Shown piece after piece: positions 1 to 11,060 of a stretch of 64,000 nucleotides of DNA; position 1 is the first letter of the stretch; the number at the start of each line of letters is the position of its first letter. This DNA is from Marthasterias glacialis (taxonomy: Eukaryota > Echinodermata > Asteroidea > Forcipulatida > Asteriidae). Under the pieces are notes generated by a model, which was not told where the DNA came from, ran no database searches, and worked only from the letters and a program-made list of their open reading frames with translations. The stretch is from assembly GCA_911728455.2 (NCBI GenBank), contig OU452219.1, forward strand, positions 18,817,397 through 18,881,396, written 5' to 3'. Made by a program: the position numbers and the translations under genes.

Positions 1-567
1 GATCATGCTTTACATGGGTTCATGCATACCACCATAATCAGAGTACCACAGTTTGGGTGTTAGGTTACCCGTATGGTGTTGGAATTTGTTAGAGTGGGGA
101 AGTAAATCCACTGAGGGGAGTTAGGGTTAATGCGTTTATTGGTATATTTCTGAGGTTCCCTAAGTTTTGTGTTAGTAAATATTAGTTAGTATTACTACAA
201 GATTAGACAAGATTACTCTTTCTGACTTAGGCGATTCAATTCTTCATCTGCTTGCAGAATAAACGACTACCACTAGAAAGTCGTTGTCCTCGTTTCCCTT
301 ATTGTGATTAAAGCAACCAGTGTCGCAGATATAAAAATCACACTGGTTGATTTGGGAGGATTAAAGAAAGGTTCCCGCAATGAACATTGAGGGAGTTAGG
401 GTTAATTGACCATCTATAATAATATATTGTGGTGTTTGAAATCTGTTGTATTTAGGAATGGTTTCCTCATAGAAGCAGTAAGGTGTAGACAAAAATGAAA
501 AAACATCTAATACGCAAGTACAATTCCACTTTATCGTTGACAAATCTTTTTTTTATTTTTTATGTAG
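1..567 (+). other. Intron sequence upstream of the first visible AREL1-like exon
   Basis: No exon was found here. The stretch ends in a T-rich tract and the AG acceptor at 566-567 of the next exon. A short phrase (gggagttagggttaa) occurs near 116 and again near 390, suggesting a small repeat. Confidence 0.5.
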
Positions 568-3500
568 TATTTTGAAATGGACGATCCTGATTTCTTCACC
601 TCTAAAGTGCGCTTTATATTGGACAGCGACGTCAATGACATGGATTTGACATTTTCTGAAGATGTTTACAGTGCAGGTGGACAATTGTCTCAGGTAAAGG
701 TGTCAATTGTTTAACAAACTGCGTTTTTTTTTTTCATGAGTTTATTAACGTGTTCAATATGTTGCATTGTTACATTACCTCGGGTAACTTTTTGTTGTAA
801 CATTCTAAACTGTGACACAATTTTGGGGCAATATATAACCTATAAGGCCCGTTTTGAAAAGTCGTGCCCTTGCCGTGTCGAAGTCAAATCATTTGAGTTC
901 GGCAGTAGCACGGCATTGGCACAGCTATGGTTTCAAGCGTCGTGCTTCTGCCAAACGTTGCCAATAGCACAGCAGGGCCTGTCGAGCCATGGTCGAGCTA
1001 AGCCTCTGCTGCACCAAATTCCATTCCAAGGCGCTCCTGCTGTGTATATGACTATACACACCAATACTTTCCCTGCCAGAAATCGGACGACGTGAACTTT
1101 GCATTTTTGTGTGAATTTGGAAGACTGTATTTGAAGTCGTTCAGACTCTCCATCCCGGAGCGTGCACAGCACATGCACTTACAGTGCAACACTTCAGTTC
1201 ACCCACACAAAGAGGACAGATGGCACTGGAAATAATGCTGAAATGTTCTCATTATGCGGGGGTTATTGTGTTATACCCGGTTCCAGACCTCTGTCCTTTT
1301 GTTATAAGAAAAGGATTACGAGACATCAAGAGGCTTCCATCATTGTATTTCGGCTTAATGGAGGTAAGTCCGAGTAAACCGAGATTCCAGCCTTGGTTTT
1401 GGTCTTAGGACCAGTCCTCGGTCGTGAGACCCGGCCAAGGTTTTGTGATTCACGGTACATGAATCTGATATATTCTCGATGGAGAAAAAACAAATCTCAG
1501 TGCTTCAGTGAGAATCTTTTTTCTCTTGGCATTGTTTAGTCGGGGTTTCGTTGTGCCAGCGGTACTGTCCAAGAAATGTGATTCCGGGTATTTGTTCTTT
1601 GTTGTAGATTTTGTTGTCGATATCAATGGTGAATTTATTCTTTGTTGTTGATTCCATTGTTGATGACCAGGTGATTGAACTGATCCCAGGAGGGACAACC
1701 ATTCCAGTGACCAATGAAAACAAGATTGAGTATCTAGACAAGCTAGCCCAACACCGATTGGCCAACAGTGTACAAGATGAAATAGAAGCATTTCTCAAAG
1801 GTACGTGTGTCCATATTTCCTGTATTAAAAAACGATGGGCTCCTAAGTAATAAAAAAACCCACTTATGCTACAATAGAAGTCTGATCAAACTTGGCTGTA
1901 TCCTGGGCCCAATTTCATAGAGCTGCTTAAGCTCAAAAAGTAGCTAAGCACAAACAAAATTATGCTTACCAGAATAAGGGTATCAGCCAAAGTAGCATGT
2001 CACATATACAATTTTTGACTGGTATCCTGCTTTTTTTTGCTTAGTAGAAAATTATTAAGCACAATTTTCTGCTTAAGTGGCTCTATGAAATTTGGCCCTG
2101 TTGGTATGTGTGATGCAATTACAATATTGACCCACTTCAACTGACCTCATCATCAGAAAAATCTTGGTTGGGCCATTTTGGAAGTCATTGTCTCCATGTG
2201 TTATTCAGAGTGTAGTGTGCATTTTAGGTGACTTGATGTTTCTGTGTTTACCTATTGACTTCCAAAATGGTGAGCCTGGAACTACACAGAGGCCATGGCC
2301 TCTGTTGCCCTGGGCTTGGCCTTGGTGCCCCTTCAAACTTGCCAATGGAAGTGCCCTTTGTAATATACAGAATGGCCCTGCCCTCTTAAAGATGAAATTC
2401 CAGGCCTGATGTCAGCCCTGTACTAAAAAAAAAATGTTAAACTTTTTTCAAGGTCCGGTATCATGCCTGATTTCACAGTTCAGTATCTCCTCTTCTACCC
2501 CCAACTCCAGGCCTAAATGATCTAATTCCTGACCAACTCTTGAGTATGTTTGATGAGAATGAGTTAGAGCTACTCATGTGTGGCACCTGTGCTTTCAGCG
2601 TAACAGACATGCAGAGATATTACATTCCGTCGGGGGAAGGAGAACAATTTGCTCAGGTGAGATGAACGCTATAAAAAAATTCTTCCTTCACAAAAAGTTA
2701 TAACATTTTGTGCCCCAAATCACAATGGGTCCTGATGGTTGTGAAGTCAAGGATTCTCAGAAAAGCAAACTTATTCACTAAACTAGCCAAGTACCCCATG
2801 GAGAGAAGACAAGGAAAATAGTTTCAGTTTTAGATGTGGGAGGAAAACCCCAGAGATTTATTCCAGGGAAAAACCCACGCAATCAGGTAGGGACTGAAAA
2901 AACCTGATTCACATAGTGCCTCCCCAGGTGGGATTCAACATGTAGTTTAAGATCTAGCTTCTAACAGTTTGAAAAACAATGAAGATCACTCTGTTGTAGT
3001 TGTAGTCTGGATTGTTCAAATGTAGTCCATCTGCTAATCATCTCAGATGCTGGATTGGTTTTGGACTGTGGTGAACAGTTTCACCCAGGAGGAGATGGCC
3101 AGGCTTCTGCAGTTCACCACCGGCTGCTCCCAGCTACCACCAGGAGGCTTTGGTGAACTCAGCCCTAAGTTTCAGGTCATAGCTGCCCCCACTCATGGCA
3201 CCTTACCCACCGCACACACATGGTGAGTCATCATTTGACAATGCAATTTTTTTTTTTATAGCATTCTATCTGTTGCACTAACTGTTTTTCAACCGGTGTA
3301 AGAAGCTATTTTGAATTTATGAGAACCATTTATATGGTGTCTTGTAAAGGTCTACAGGGTGCTGCGGGGCAGTCTGCAGATGACTATGCCAAGAAACATC
3401 ATGGCAAGTCGTTCCCCCTAAAAAAATGACACCCCAATAAATGACACTCACATTACACTCTAAAGGTGTTTAGTTTTTATTTCTGGTAATGAAACCAAGG

Positions 3501-4217
3501 GACCCTCAAAAGTGACTTGCACTGTGACCTGTAGGCCTGAAGATACCTGTGTAGAGAAGATGTTGAAGAAATGTCAGTCGTAGATGTGAGAGGTAAATCC
3601 CCAAATTGAGAGAACCAATGTCGTGGCCGAGCGGTCAAGCACACTGGACTCAAGCTCTGGTGTTTCTGATCAGCAGTGTGTGGGTTCGAGTCCCAGTCAT
3701 GGCACTTGTGTCCTTAAAGCAAGACACTTAACCATTATTGCTTCGTCCTTCGGACGGGACGTAAAGCTGTTGTGTAACGCACTTAAAAGAACCCAGTTAC
3801 ACTTATCGCCAAGAGAAGGGGTTTGCCCCGGTGTTTCTGGCAGTGGCTGCTGAATGCCCGGCAGCACCTTGTAAACCATTACAAGGTGCTCCATAAATGG
3901 CTCTCACAATTCAAAAAACTCAAAAACCTGCCTTGAAAATAACATAGTAAGCGGGTTGAGTACCTAACTGTTGGTTGATACTAGCGCTATATAAGACTCC
4001 GGTATTAGTATTACCACTGAGCAAACCTGATCCCCCAGGTGTTATTGAGAGTTAAAAAAACGGGGAAAAAAGTCTAACCTTGCAAGTATCTTTCCCCCTT
4101 TGTTTCTTGTGCAGTTTTAACCAACTTTGCCTGCCTACGTACGATAGTATTGAGCACCTTCAGAAGGCTTTAGTTCTGGCCATCAATGAGGGTGGTGAGG
4201 GCTTTGGCTTACTTTGA
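568..4217 (+). CDS. AREL1: AREL1-like HECT E3 ubiquitin ligase, 3' part of gene (last five coding exons)
   Basis: Five exons join in frame: 568-693, 1671-1800, 2511-2656, 3047-3222 and 4115-4217 (TGA). Each has AG/GT borders and together they give the last 226 residues. They encode the C-terminal part of a HECT domain. The first exon reads YFEMDDPDFF, a later one FDENELELLMCGT, and the end is HTCFNQLCLP followed by GEGFGLL. These match human AREL1 (apoptosis-resistant E3 ligase 1) closely from memory, including the catalytic-cysteine loop and the Phe near the C-terminus that HECT ligases need. The protein would carry ubiquitin as a thioester on that cysteine and transfer it to substrates; human AREL1 targets IAP antagonists. 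The catalytic Cys codon is split TG|T by the last intron. Upstream exons (filamin-like repeats and the N-lobe) lie left of the window. No clear poly(A) signal was seen within 400 bases of the stop. Confidence 0.9.
1139..1590 (+). repeat. Dispersed repeat, copy 1 of a diverged pair (in AREL1-like intron)
   Basis: The stretch aligns with 4672-5130 along most of its length. Shared landmarks in the same order are cgtgcacagcacatgcact / cgtgtgcagtgcatgcact, tgcgggggt.attgtgt, gattacgag, ggaggtaagtccgagt, ggagattccagc / cgagattccagc, gccaaggttttg, and a cagggtttc / cggggtttc tail. Both copies lie in the same orientation. No terminal repeats or intact ORF were seen. It is probably an old transposable-element-derived repeat. 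Confidence 0.7.
1905..2098. mobile_element. 194-bp MITE with 28-bp terminal inverted repeats (family A, copy 1)
   Basis: The left end at 1905-1932 (gggcccaatttcatagagct...) is the near-perfect reverse complement of the right end at 2071-2098. The interior is AT-rich and noncoding. A second copy of the same 194-bp length lies at 62887-63080 in the opposite orientation, and partial ends occur at 17962-17985, 30431-30454 and 53997-54066. This is a non-autonomous DNA-element pattern. No transposase is present in the window. Confidence 0.8.
3617..3915 (+). mobile_element. tRNA-derived SINE, copy 1
   Basis: The head resembles a class II tRNA (Leu/Ser type) with an A-box-like tggccgagcgg at 3624-3634 and a perfect B box ggttcgagtcc at 3683-3693. 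A body follows containing aagacacttaacc.ttattgcttcgtcc and an end containing acaaggtgctc. A second copy is at 48945-49187 on the minus strand, with older fragments at 10683-10770 and 17590-17690. It is not a functional tRNA gene: the acceptor stem does not close as an isolated tRNA and the sequence continues into a SINE body. Confidence 0.8.
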
Positions 4218-4671
4218 AGTATCGACTCCCGATGAAAGCTGACCTCCAGGTAAACTTTTTTTTATTCCAAGTTGCACCGGGGATGTGAATACAGTTTTGC
4301 CGAACCTGAAATTTGTTCCAGAGGGCCACGGATATTATATGCTGCAGCATTTAACTCAAACCACAATGAAGTCATTGGGCTGTTGAAAAAAGGGGAAACC
4401 CCATTTGCAAGGTGATGTGATATGATTTGTTTATAATAATTGTATATTTTGTGAAATTTTGCGAATGCTGAGTTTGAATTAATTATTTCCTCTTGTTTTT
4501 TGTCGTGAAATATTTTGTGCCTTATTTTGATTGAGACTGCAAATTATAAGTTGTCTGCTACAAACGTTAGGCTTTGGCGATGGCGATCAGATCTCCAATA
4601 GAGAATTGGCTGTAATCATGTTAACCAGTTAAAAAATTTTCTGTGCCAGAAATCAGTTGACGTTTACACCC

Positions 4672-5130
4672 GCTTTTGGAATACGAATAATTAACGAGCC
4701 TGGACATTCCATTGTGAAGCGTGTGCAGTGCATGCACTCACCATGCAACACTTTGTTTCCCCCATAAAAGGAGGGACAAACGGTACTGGAATTCATGCTC
4801 GAAATCTCCCTTTTTGCGGGGGTCATTGTGTAATCCCCGATTGCAGACCTTCGTCTTTTTGTTGTACAAACGAAGATTACGAGAGGTTGATAAAAGCTAT
4901 CATTGTATTCGGCTTGATGGGAGGTAAGTCCGAGTGATCGGAGATTCCAGCATATCGTCGGTGGCTTTACAGCCAAGGTTTTGCCATTCTTAGTGATCGC
5001 ATCTCATTTTTTCTCGAAAGAGAACAGCAAATCCCAGTACATTTTATGAGAACATTTGTTATCTTCGCTTTTAGTCAGGGTTTCATTGTGACAACGATAT
5101 TCTCAAAAACAAATGATTCCGCCAGTTCCA
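4672..5130 (+). repeat. Dispersed repeat, copy 2 (partner of 1139-1590)
   Basis: This lies just downstream of the AREL1-like stop codon and matches 1139-1590 in the same orientation with many substitutions and small indels. Landmarks are tgcgggggtcattgtgt, gattacgagag, ggaggtaagtccgagtg and gccaaggttttg. Short overlapping frames in this stretch have no recognisable protein and are not annotated. Confidence 0.7.
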
Positions 5131-5796
5131 AATAATTAATCCCGCCCCTGGGCACAAAATATTTTTTTCAGAAAACCTATGGCTAAATGGTGAACCCTGC
5201 CAACTTCAACATTTCTATCAAAAAGAATCATCATTAATACACTTTTTTTGTGTGGACTTTGCATTATATAATTTAAACAGGTCGTACCTGTAAGCAGAGG
5301 TACATTCAAATAGATGATAGAGTACTTGTAAGCATTGATATTAACAATGCTATGCGAAAGTTGGTACATTTTATAGTGACTGCGTTGTAGCTCTGTACTT
5401 ACACTGTGGTTTGTTTAGACAAAGGTTTTAGTGGTCGGTTGAAAGTTCACCCCATGGATGCTTTTGTACATCGCTACATAGCGGCAGCTGTACATGAATG
5501 TAAGTGTATTTACACAAACATCTGCGCAGATTCACGAGTGCTCATAAATAGAGGGGGTACATGAAGCGCGTGTTTGAAAAAGTTGCATGAACTACACGAG
5601 GGGTGCACACAATTCTGAGACAGAATCAGAACTTGCACTCACAGGTACAACAAGAGATGGCACTAACAGGCAAGTTACTTCATTGGTGTAAGGGCAAGGC
5701 GGTTTTACCTGAGCGAAGGGCACCTCCATGAGGGAAATGTGAAATTCCTACTGGCACATTTCAAAGGGACACCGAGGCAATGACCAGGGGCATGAA

Positions 5797-5982
5797 GGCA
5801 ATAGACCTTTATCATGCTGCAACCATCTTGGTCATGTTCCCTGTATCTTATAACGGTAATATATGCTAATATTCATTGTACAAAAAGGAACCAGACTATT
5901 TGCGCTTCCAGCCTTGGTTTGGTTACATTGGTTTGAATGGAAGAAAATCAAGATGGCCGCACCATGATAAAGGTCTATTGCC
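5797..5982. mobile_element. 186-bp palindromic MITE with 34-bp inverted ends (family B)
   Basis: The left end ggcaatagacctttatcatg at 5797 is mirrored by catgataaaggtctattgcc ending at 5982. The arms stay complementary for about 34 bp apart from a few mismatches. An outer gaggcaatg motif also lies on both sides. A fragment of the interior (ttccagcctcggttttgtta) recurs near 34161. Confidence 0.75.
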
Positions 5983-7775
5983 TCCATTGCCTCTGTACTA
6001 ATAACTTGACTTTGATTTGCGCAAGATACACAAAACTGTCCCTAGAAATGGAGACAGCATTTGTAGATTGGCGTGCTTCACTCATCGCTGTATAGATACA
6101 GGGTTTTAACGATCTGAGCTGAACTGTTCCAGAAAGAAAATATAACAGTATGATTTATGCCTTTTGTATTTTAATGATTATGTGAACGTATAGTTATTCT
6201 AATTTAAATTATCGTGACATTTTTATTCAGATTTATTCAAAGGTGCAATGTATATTTATTACGGTTTTTTTTTTTGTATTCATTTTTGCCGCCGTTGAAA
6301 TATTTGTTTTGGTTTGCTTTTATGCTGTTAATTGATCGGCGATATTTTGGCGTTTGCAGATGATTGGTCAGTTTGTTGTAGTATTAAGGAATGGCATGAT
6401 GGTATTCACCGTTGTAACGTACAATATGGTCACATAAATAGTTGAAACAGGTGGTTTATTTCATGACAGATTTTGACAAAATGATAAATATATAGATATA
6501 TATATTTTTAAACTTGATAATCCACCATTGATATATACTGTCATTTGTACATTTTGATCCAAATGACAATTTAGATTGAAATGGACGTGAACATTTTTTG
6601 TATTAAGACTTAAACTTTGATAGACAAGTACATGCATGTACATGTACATGACAGTCATAACTGGTATCAGTTAATAATGGCATATTTCCACAGTGGACCA
6701 ATTTGCATACCAGATGGTTTGTCTGAAAATAACAGCACAGCTGTCTTTTGACCACCGTACTTTGATTTTGATTTTACAGAAAGTTTGTGGGGAAAAAAAA
6801 AAAAGGAATCATTTGTACTAATTTCATTAAACACCCATTTGACATTTTCTCCATCGAAAAAAATAACCTCACTCATTACTTTCACATCAGCAACTTTGCT
6901 AAGAGCGTATCCTTCCCTGCCATTTTTCTTTTTTACCCAGCCTCTTTTTTGAAAAAAAAAAAATATTGTCGCAATTCAAGATACCTACTGTCTTGATGCA
7001 TCGTTTTACTGAACAACAATGTTGGATCAAGGTCTTAAACCCTGACTTGCTTAAAACTCTCGGAGCAGCCGGGAGGTTAAAAAATAATCCAATGGTTACC
7101 AAATATGGTCATAATTTTTTTTTCAATGGGCCAATAAGGCCAAGATTCCATGTAGTCCTCACCCCTGGTATACCCCACAAGCTTGTAGACTCCCATTGGA
7201 CAGACCCTAACCAGTGCAGAGTAAGGAGTGTTGAAAGACAGCAGCCACCTGTCTCAGTGTAGTAATTGATTGACCCTGTGTCAAGTATTCCCTTGGGACA
7301 GGGTGGTATGCACTTTGTGAAAACAACTTGCGCCCCGCATACTGGTCGTAAATAACACAAGTCTAAGTCTTGACTGGCACTCCAATTCACCCCCCACAGT
7401 GATTTATAATGGTTTTGGGCTTGCAGGGTGGGTTATTGACCTTAAAGACAGGGTGGACGATTTTTTAACCTCCTGGATACAGGGAAGTTGTTGATTAATG
7501 TGGATGCTCCGAGGGTTAATGATAAAACGATTCAGGCCAATGTTGCTGATGGGTCACGTACTGACCCAATTCACCTGACGTCAGCAACACAATCATCTTG
7601 GTTGCTTACTTTGAGAGTCAATGTCCCTCATGTGTTTTAGAGTAGTGCCCGTTGTAGGCGGCGCGGCATTTACACACTTACCGTAATTTGTACGTGCAAT
7701 TTGACTCCCCAAACTGCGAGCGTGGCAAACAGCAGTCACGTGTGATGTAGGTGCAAGGGGTCACCTGGCATGTGA

Positions 7776-8003
7776 ATAGACCTTTCCCATAAAATATGTA
7801 AATTGGACAACGCGCGTGCGCACTTTTACATTTTGGTTGGCAAAATTTTGAGAACAGTGTGCCCTTTTGCACGGGACTTATGGAAGCGTGACGCGTACGC
7901 GCTTTGTGCGTCTGCTTTCTGCACGTTTCTATGGCGTTTGCCAACCAACAGGGTGTGTACGCATGCGTGATTGTAATTAGCATATTTCATGGGAAAGGTC
8001 CAT
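7776..8003. mobile_element. 228-bp MITE with imperfect ~50-bp inverted ends (family C)
   Basis: Left atagacctttcccataaaat and right atgaaatatgctaatt-type sequence (as reverse complement, atggacctttcccatgaaat) form long imperfect terminal inverted repeats. They continue into a mirrored gcgcgtgcgcac / cacgcatgcgta stretch. The frame covering it on the minus strand is a by-product and not a gene. Confidence 0.75.
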
Positions 8004-8638
8004 TAGGGATGCACGATTATAATAGGCTTCAAATGGCCTAATTTGATTTCCATATTAATCGTTACATTTCGATATTAATTATTAGATGTGCCTGCTGCAT
8101 TTTCATTGCTGTTATAGTGTATGTAAAATCATAGTTTCAACCATTTGTTCATAACATTATCCAATAAGTTAATTGTCATTGTTTCAAGTATTAGAAGAGC
8201 ACTAATTATAAAGCAAACTCTTTTACTATTACGTGTTAATTGCCTTTGTTTAAATGTTTCGTGGTTTTTACGCATTCAGGTTTTAGAACACCAAGACCCT
8301 AGTGCAGAACCCATGCTCTGAGATGGGCGTCTGGTATCAAGGACTTAAGAGTTATGAGTTGTTGTAACAATGATTTAATTACTAATCATTTAGTAACTGG
8401 TTTCTTTCCTCAAGTCAATAGGTAGACTGGCCCCCTGTCTTTATCCGTAAAGACAGCCACACTGGTCTTACAAACCCAGTGGTTTCATTGGATAGACATG
8501 TACAATGACACTAGCTACCAGACTGACAGTGATACTACACACTTGAGTGTGTGCGTGTACGGTACACACACAGTATTATGGCAGGCAAGGTCAAAGGTAC
8601 ATCTGGCAGGCAAAAAGCAGGTTCTAAAGGCTGGTGTC

Positions 8639-8720
8639 TATTATTATTATTATTATTATTATTATTAAAAAGATTTATATAGCGCATTTCCAAAATAGAC
8701 CAATGCGCTTTACAATAAAA
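8639..8720. repeat. ATT microsatellite followed by a LINE/SINE-tail-like segment
   Basis: About nine ATT units are followed by ttatatagcgcatttcc and aatgcgctttacaa, a palindromic tail motif (agcgcatt...aatgcgct) common at 3' ends of invertebrate retroelements. No ORF is present. Confidence 0.5.
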
Positions 8721-8822
8721 ATAGAAGTGTTATTCACACACCAGTGTTATTCACACACCAGTGACCTCCATGTGTAAGGTCAGATGTTTGGGCTAGCCAA
8801 TAGGGGGCTTCGGGATGCTAGG

Positions 8823-8919
8823 GGGCAGCAGACACACCACGTAACTTTCCATTTACATAGTTCTGAGCACGCGTACATTTCTGAGAACTATAGGTTTACA
8901 TGGTAAGTCTGCTGCCACC
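8823..8919. repeat. Foldback sequence (~97 bp)
   Basis: Left arm gggcagcagac...ttacatagttctgag pairs with right arm ctgagaactataggttta...gtctgctgcc. The ends are complementary and the middle is an imperfect hairpin. Likely a small MITE. Confidence 0.55.
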
Positions 8920-8995
8920 TACCGCGCCCAAAAGTTTCACATTGAAACTTGATGTATCTCCTTCCTAATCCCCCTCCTTCCACCACCCTACAAAA

Positions 8996-9187
8996 TAGTC
9001 TGGTTCCCTGACCAAAGATTGACGACACTGTTCGAATTAAGCTTGACGACAATGAGTTCGGAGCATTTCGGATATTTTTGGAAAAAGAGGGATTCCTTCT
9101 TTTTTGTCACGTGACATTTGGGTGATGCCGGACCCTAAAATCGACAGAGAATAGCCAGAGATTTTTTGGGTCTGGGAACCAGACTGC
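8996..9187. mobile_element. MITE-like element, ~190 bp, family D
   Basis: Left end agtctggttccctgaccaaa and right end ttgggtctgggaaccagact are inverted repeats of about 20 bp with two or three mismatches. The interior is noncoding. Confidence 0.6.
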
Positions 9188-10682
9188 AAATCATCACAAA
9201 TGCTTATTTCAATTGCTGCAATGGAAATAAGCCTGGCACGAACAAGCAAACAAGAACCCAACGAAACAAAAACAGGGTTTTTTTTTTAAATGTTTTTCCT
9301 CTAAAAGATGACCTCTAAATGTGATGAACTGTTCACAGGTTGAGCGCATGGTATGTTAATTTAATTAATGGAAAACAGAGGATTTGAATTAATGATTAAC
9401 TGTCTGCTGTTTATCTTGAGACTTGATAAAGAGACTTGAAGCCCCACAATGTGTTCAAAGATAATCTTCTTGTACATGTTGGAGTTTGGTTGTTCATCAT
9501 CTGATGAACTTCGTGCGATTACTAAATCATGTTGTGTTGAAGTGCAATTGAAATGAACTTTAGTGTTTATTTTTTATGAAAAAAAAAGTATCACTGGATG
9601 TTACTATTAATCCTTTATTGTTTTTTAAAGGAATTGTTGTGTGATGTAGTTTTTGTTATTAATGAAGTTGTTTTGTTACATAATGTTTTTATTGTCCATT
9701 AATCTTGCCTAGTTTAAGTATAGTGTTTTCTCCCAATGATTATGGTAATTATACTTAAAATATGCACAAAATTTGACAAATAGTAATTATGATTTGAAGC
9801 TTACACGTGTTTCATTTCTATTTTAATGACATAAAGCGTTACCTACAATCTTTCAGTTTAAAGATACTTTCTTTTTTATTAGTTAAAATATATTTTATAA
9901 TAAGTGCTGACAAATTTAAAGGAGAACAGTCTACAAATTTTTCTTCTTCTGAACTTAATCTCCGAGGCAAGGCTGACATATTTACAGCTTAAAAAAACTA
10001 ACCAAATCATTTGTAAATCTCAATTTAGAAAACATCATTCTAAAGGTGTTTTCCATGCCCATTGAAACATCAAGAGTTGCTCCTTTCTGTGGCCTCATTA
10101 CTCATTCTCCCCTGCCCGCCCCCCCCCCCTTGCGAAGAAGTTTTGTCATGAAGGAAATAAGAGAAATTTACAGTTGTGTCATAAATGACATTGTTTGTTG
10201 GCCTCTATGCATCAAGAACTCAAACTTTGTATGAGTTGATGTAGTCAGTGATTCCTTTGTCTAGCGCCCTGTATTGTGAACACCTCGTCCATGCATGCTG
10301 CATAAAATAATTGTTCAAACACCGGTTTCATTCAGACAACTTCAGCGCACAGAAGAAGAAAATCATTTCAAATCATTTTTTTCCATGTCAATTCTCCGTA
10401 AGTTTTGCTCAGCAAAACCAACCTCACTGTTTTTTTAATATTTCAGATATTATGAAGTAAACTAGCTATCCTTGATTTTAAACCATGTGTTGTTTCTCAG
10501 AAACTGAAGTAACTTTGTACTTTTTGATGTGATGTTCAATTTGTAATAAATGTGAATTGAAAATATAAAGGAGAAAACAAACTGAGTCTTAAAAATATCA
10601 TGTTTTACAAGATAATTAATCCAAAAAAGGTTGTAAAATCACATGTGCAAGGTTCTTAAATTTGAAGTACTTGGCCTGGTAC

Positions 10683-10770
10683 ACAAGCCTTGTAATGTCC
10701 CATCCAAAGGACAAAGCAATTATGGTAAAATGAAACAAGGGTGACACAAGATCAGGAGTGTAAGTGACAT
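10683..10770 (-). mobile_element. Decayed SINE fragment
   Basis: Read on the plus strand, cccatccaaaggacaaagcaattatgg is the degenerate complement of the SINE body (ccattattgcttcgtccttcgg) at 3732-3755. The tRNA-like head is not convincingly preserved. Confidence 0.45.
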
Positions 10771-10867
10771 AAATTGACTACAGCTATTTAGACCGCATGG
10801 CCACAATCTTCACTACTTCTTAATTTTGAGATAGTATACTTAAGGTCTGTCAAGCAGGTTTAAAAAA

Positions 10868-11035
10868 AATTGTAAAGGTTCACCCATCACAAAGCCTTAA
10901 AGTAGGCCACTCAAGGTGAGCAAAAAAAATTGCTTTGTAAAAGTATATTTTAAAAACAAATTGTAAAGGTTCACAAAGCCTTAAATTAGGCCACTCAAGG
11001 TGAGCAAAAAATTACTTTGTAAAAGTATATTTTAG
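10868..11035. repeat. Local tandem duplication, two copies 91 bp apart
   Basis: tgtaaaggttcac begins at 10871 and again at 10962. Both are followed by acaaagccttaaa.taggccactc, aaggtgagcaaaaaa and ctttgtaaaagtatatttta. The second copy lacks about nine bases. It lies immediately 3' of the maltase stop codon, so it may be in its 3' UTR. Confidence 0.85.
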
Positions 11036-11060
11036 CGTTTTGTAACGGGAGATGGCAGTC

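Larger units (their letters stand above)
4218..11060. other. Intergenic region between AREL1-like and maltase genes
   Basis: These 6.8 kb contain no recognisable coding exon. They hold the AREL1-like 3' UTR (limits unknown), repeat copy 4672-5130, MITE-like foldbacks at 5797-5982, 7776-8003, 8823-8919 and 8996-9187, an ATT microsatellite near 8639-8667, a decayed SINE at 10683-10770 and a 91-bp-offset tandem duplication at 10868-11035. The remainder is AT-rich sequence in which I see nothing functional. Confidence 0.6.

Noticed and set aside
736..1178. Overlapping 119- and 81-codon frames on opposite strands
   Set aside because: They lie inside an AREL1-like intron; no domain, and composition like repeat sequence.
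1450..1850. Frames over AREL1-like exon 1671-1800
   Set aside because: The minus-strand ones are shadows. The plus one contains the exon in frame but extends into introns.
2164..2409. 81-codon plus-strand frame
   Set aside because: Intronic, repeat-like composition, no domain and no splice sites linking it to neighbours.
3617..3700. Functional tRNA gene
   Set aside because: Pol III boxes are present but the cloverleaf is not closed and the sequence runs on into a SINE body that recurs elsewhere.
7678..7983. 101-codon minus-strand frame
   Set aside because: Coincides with the 228-bp MITE at 7776-8003.
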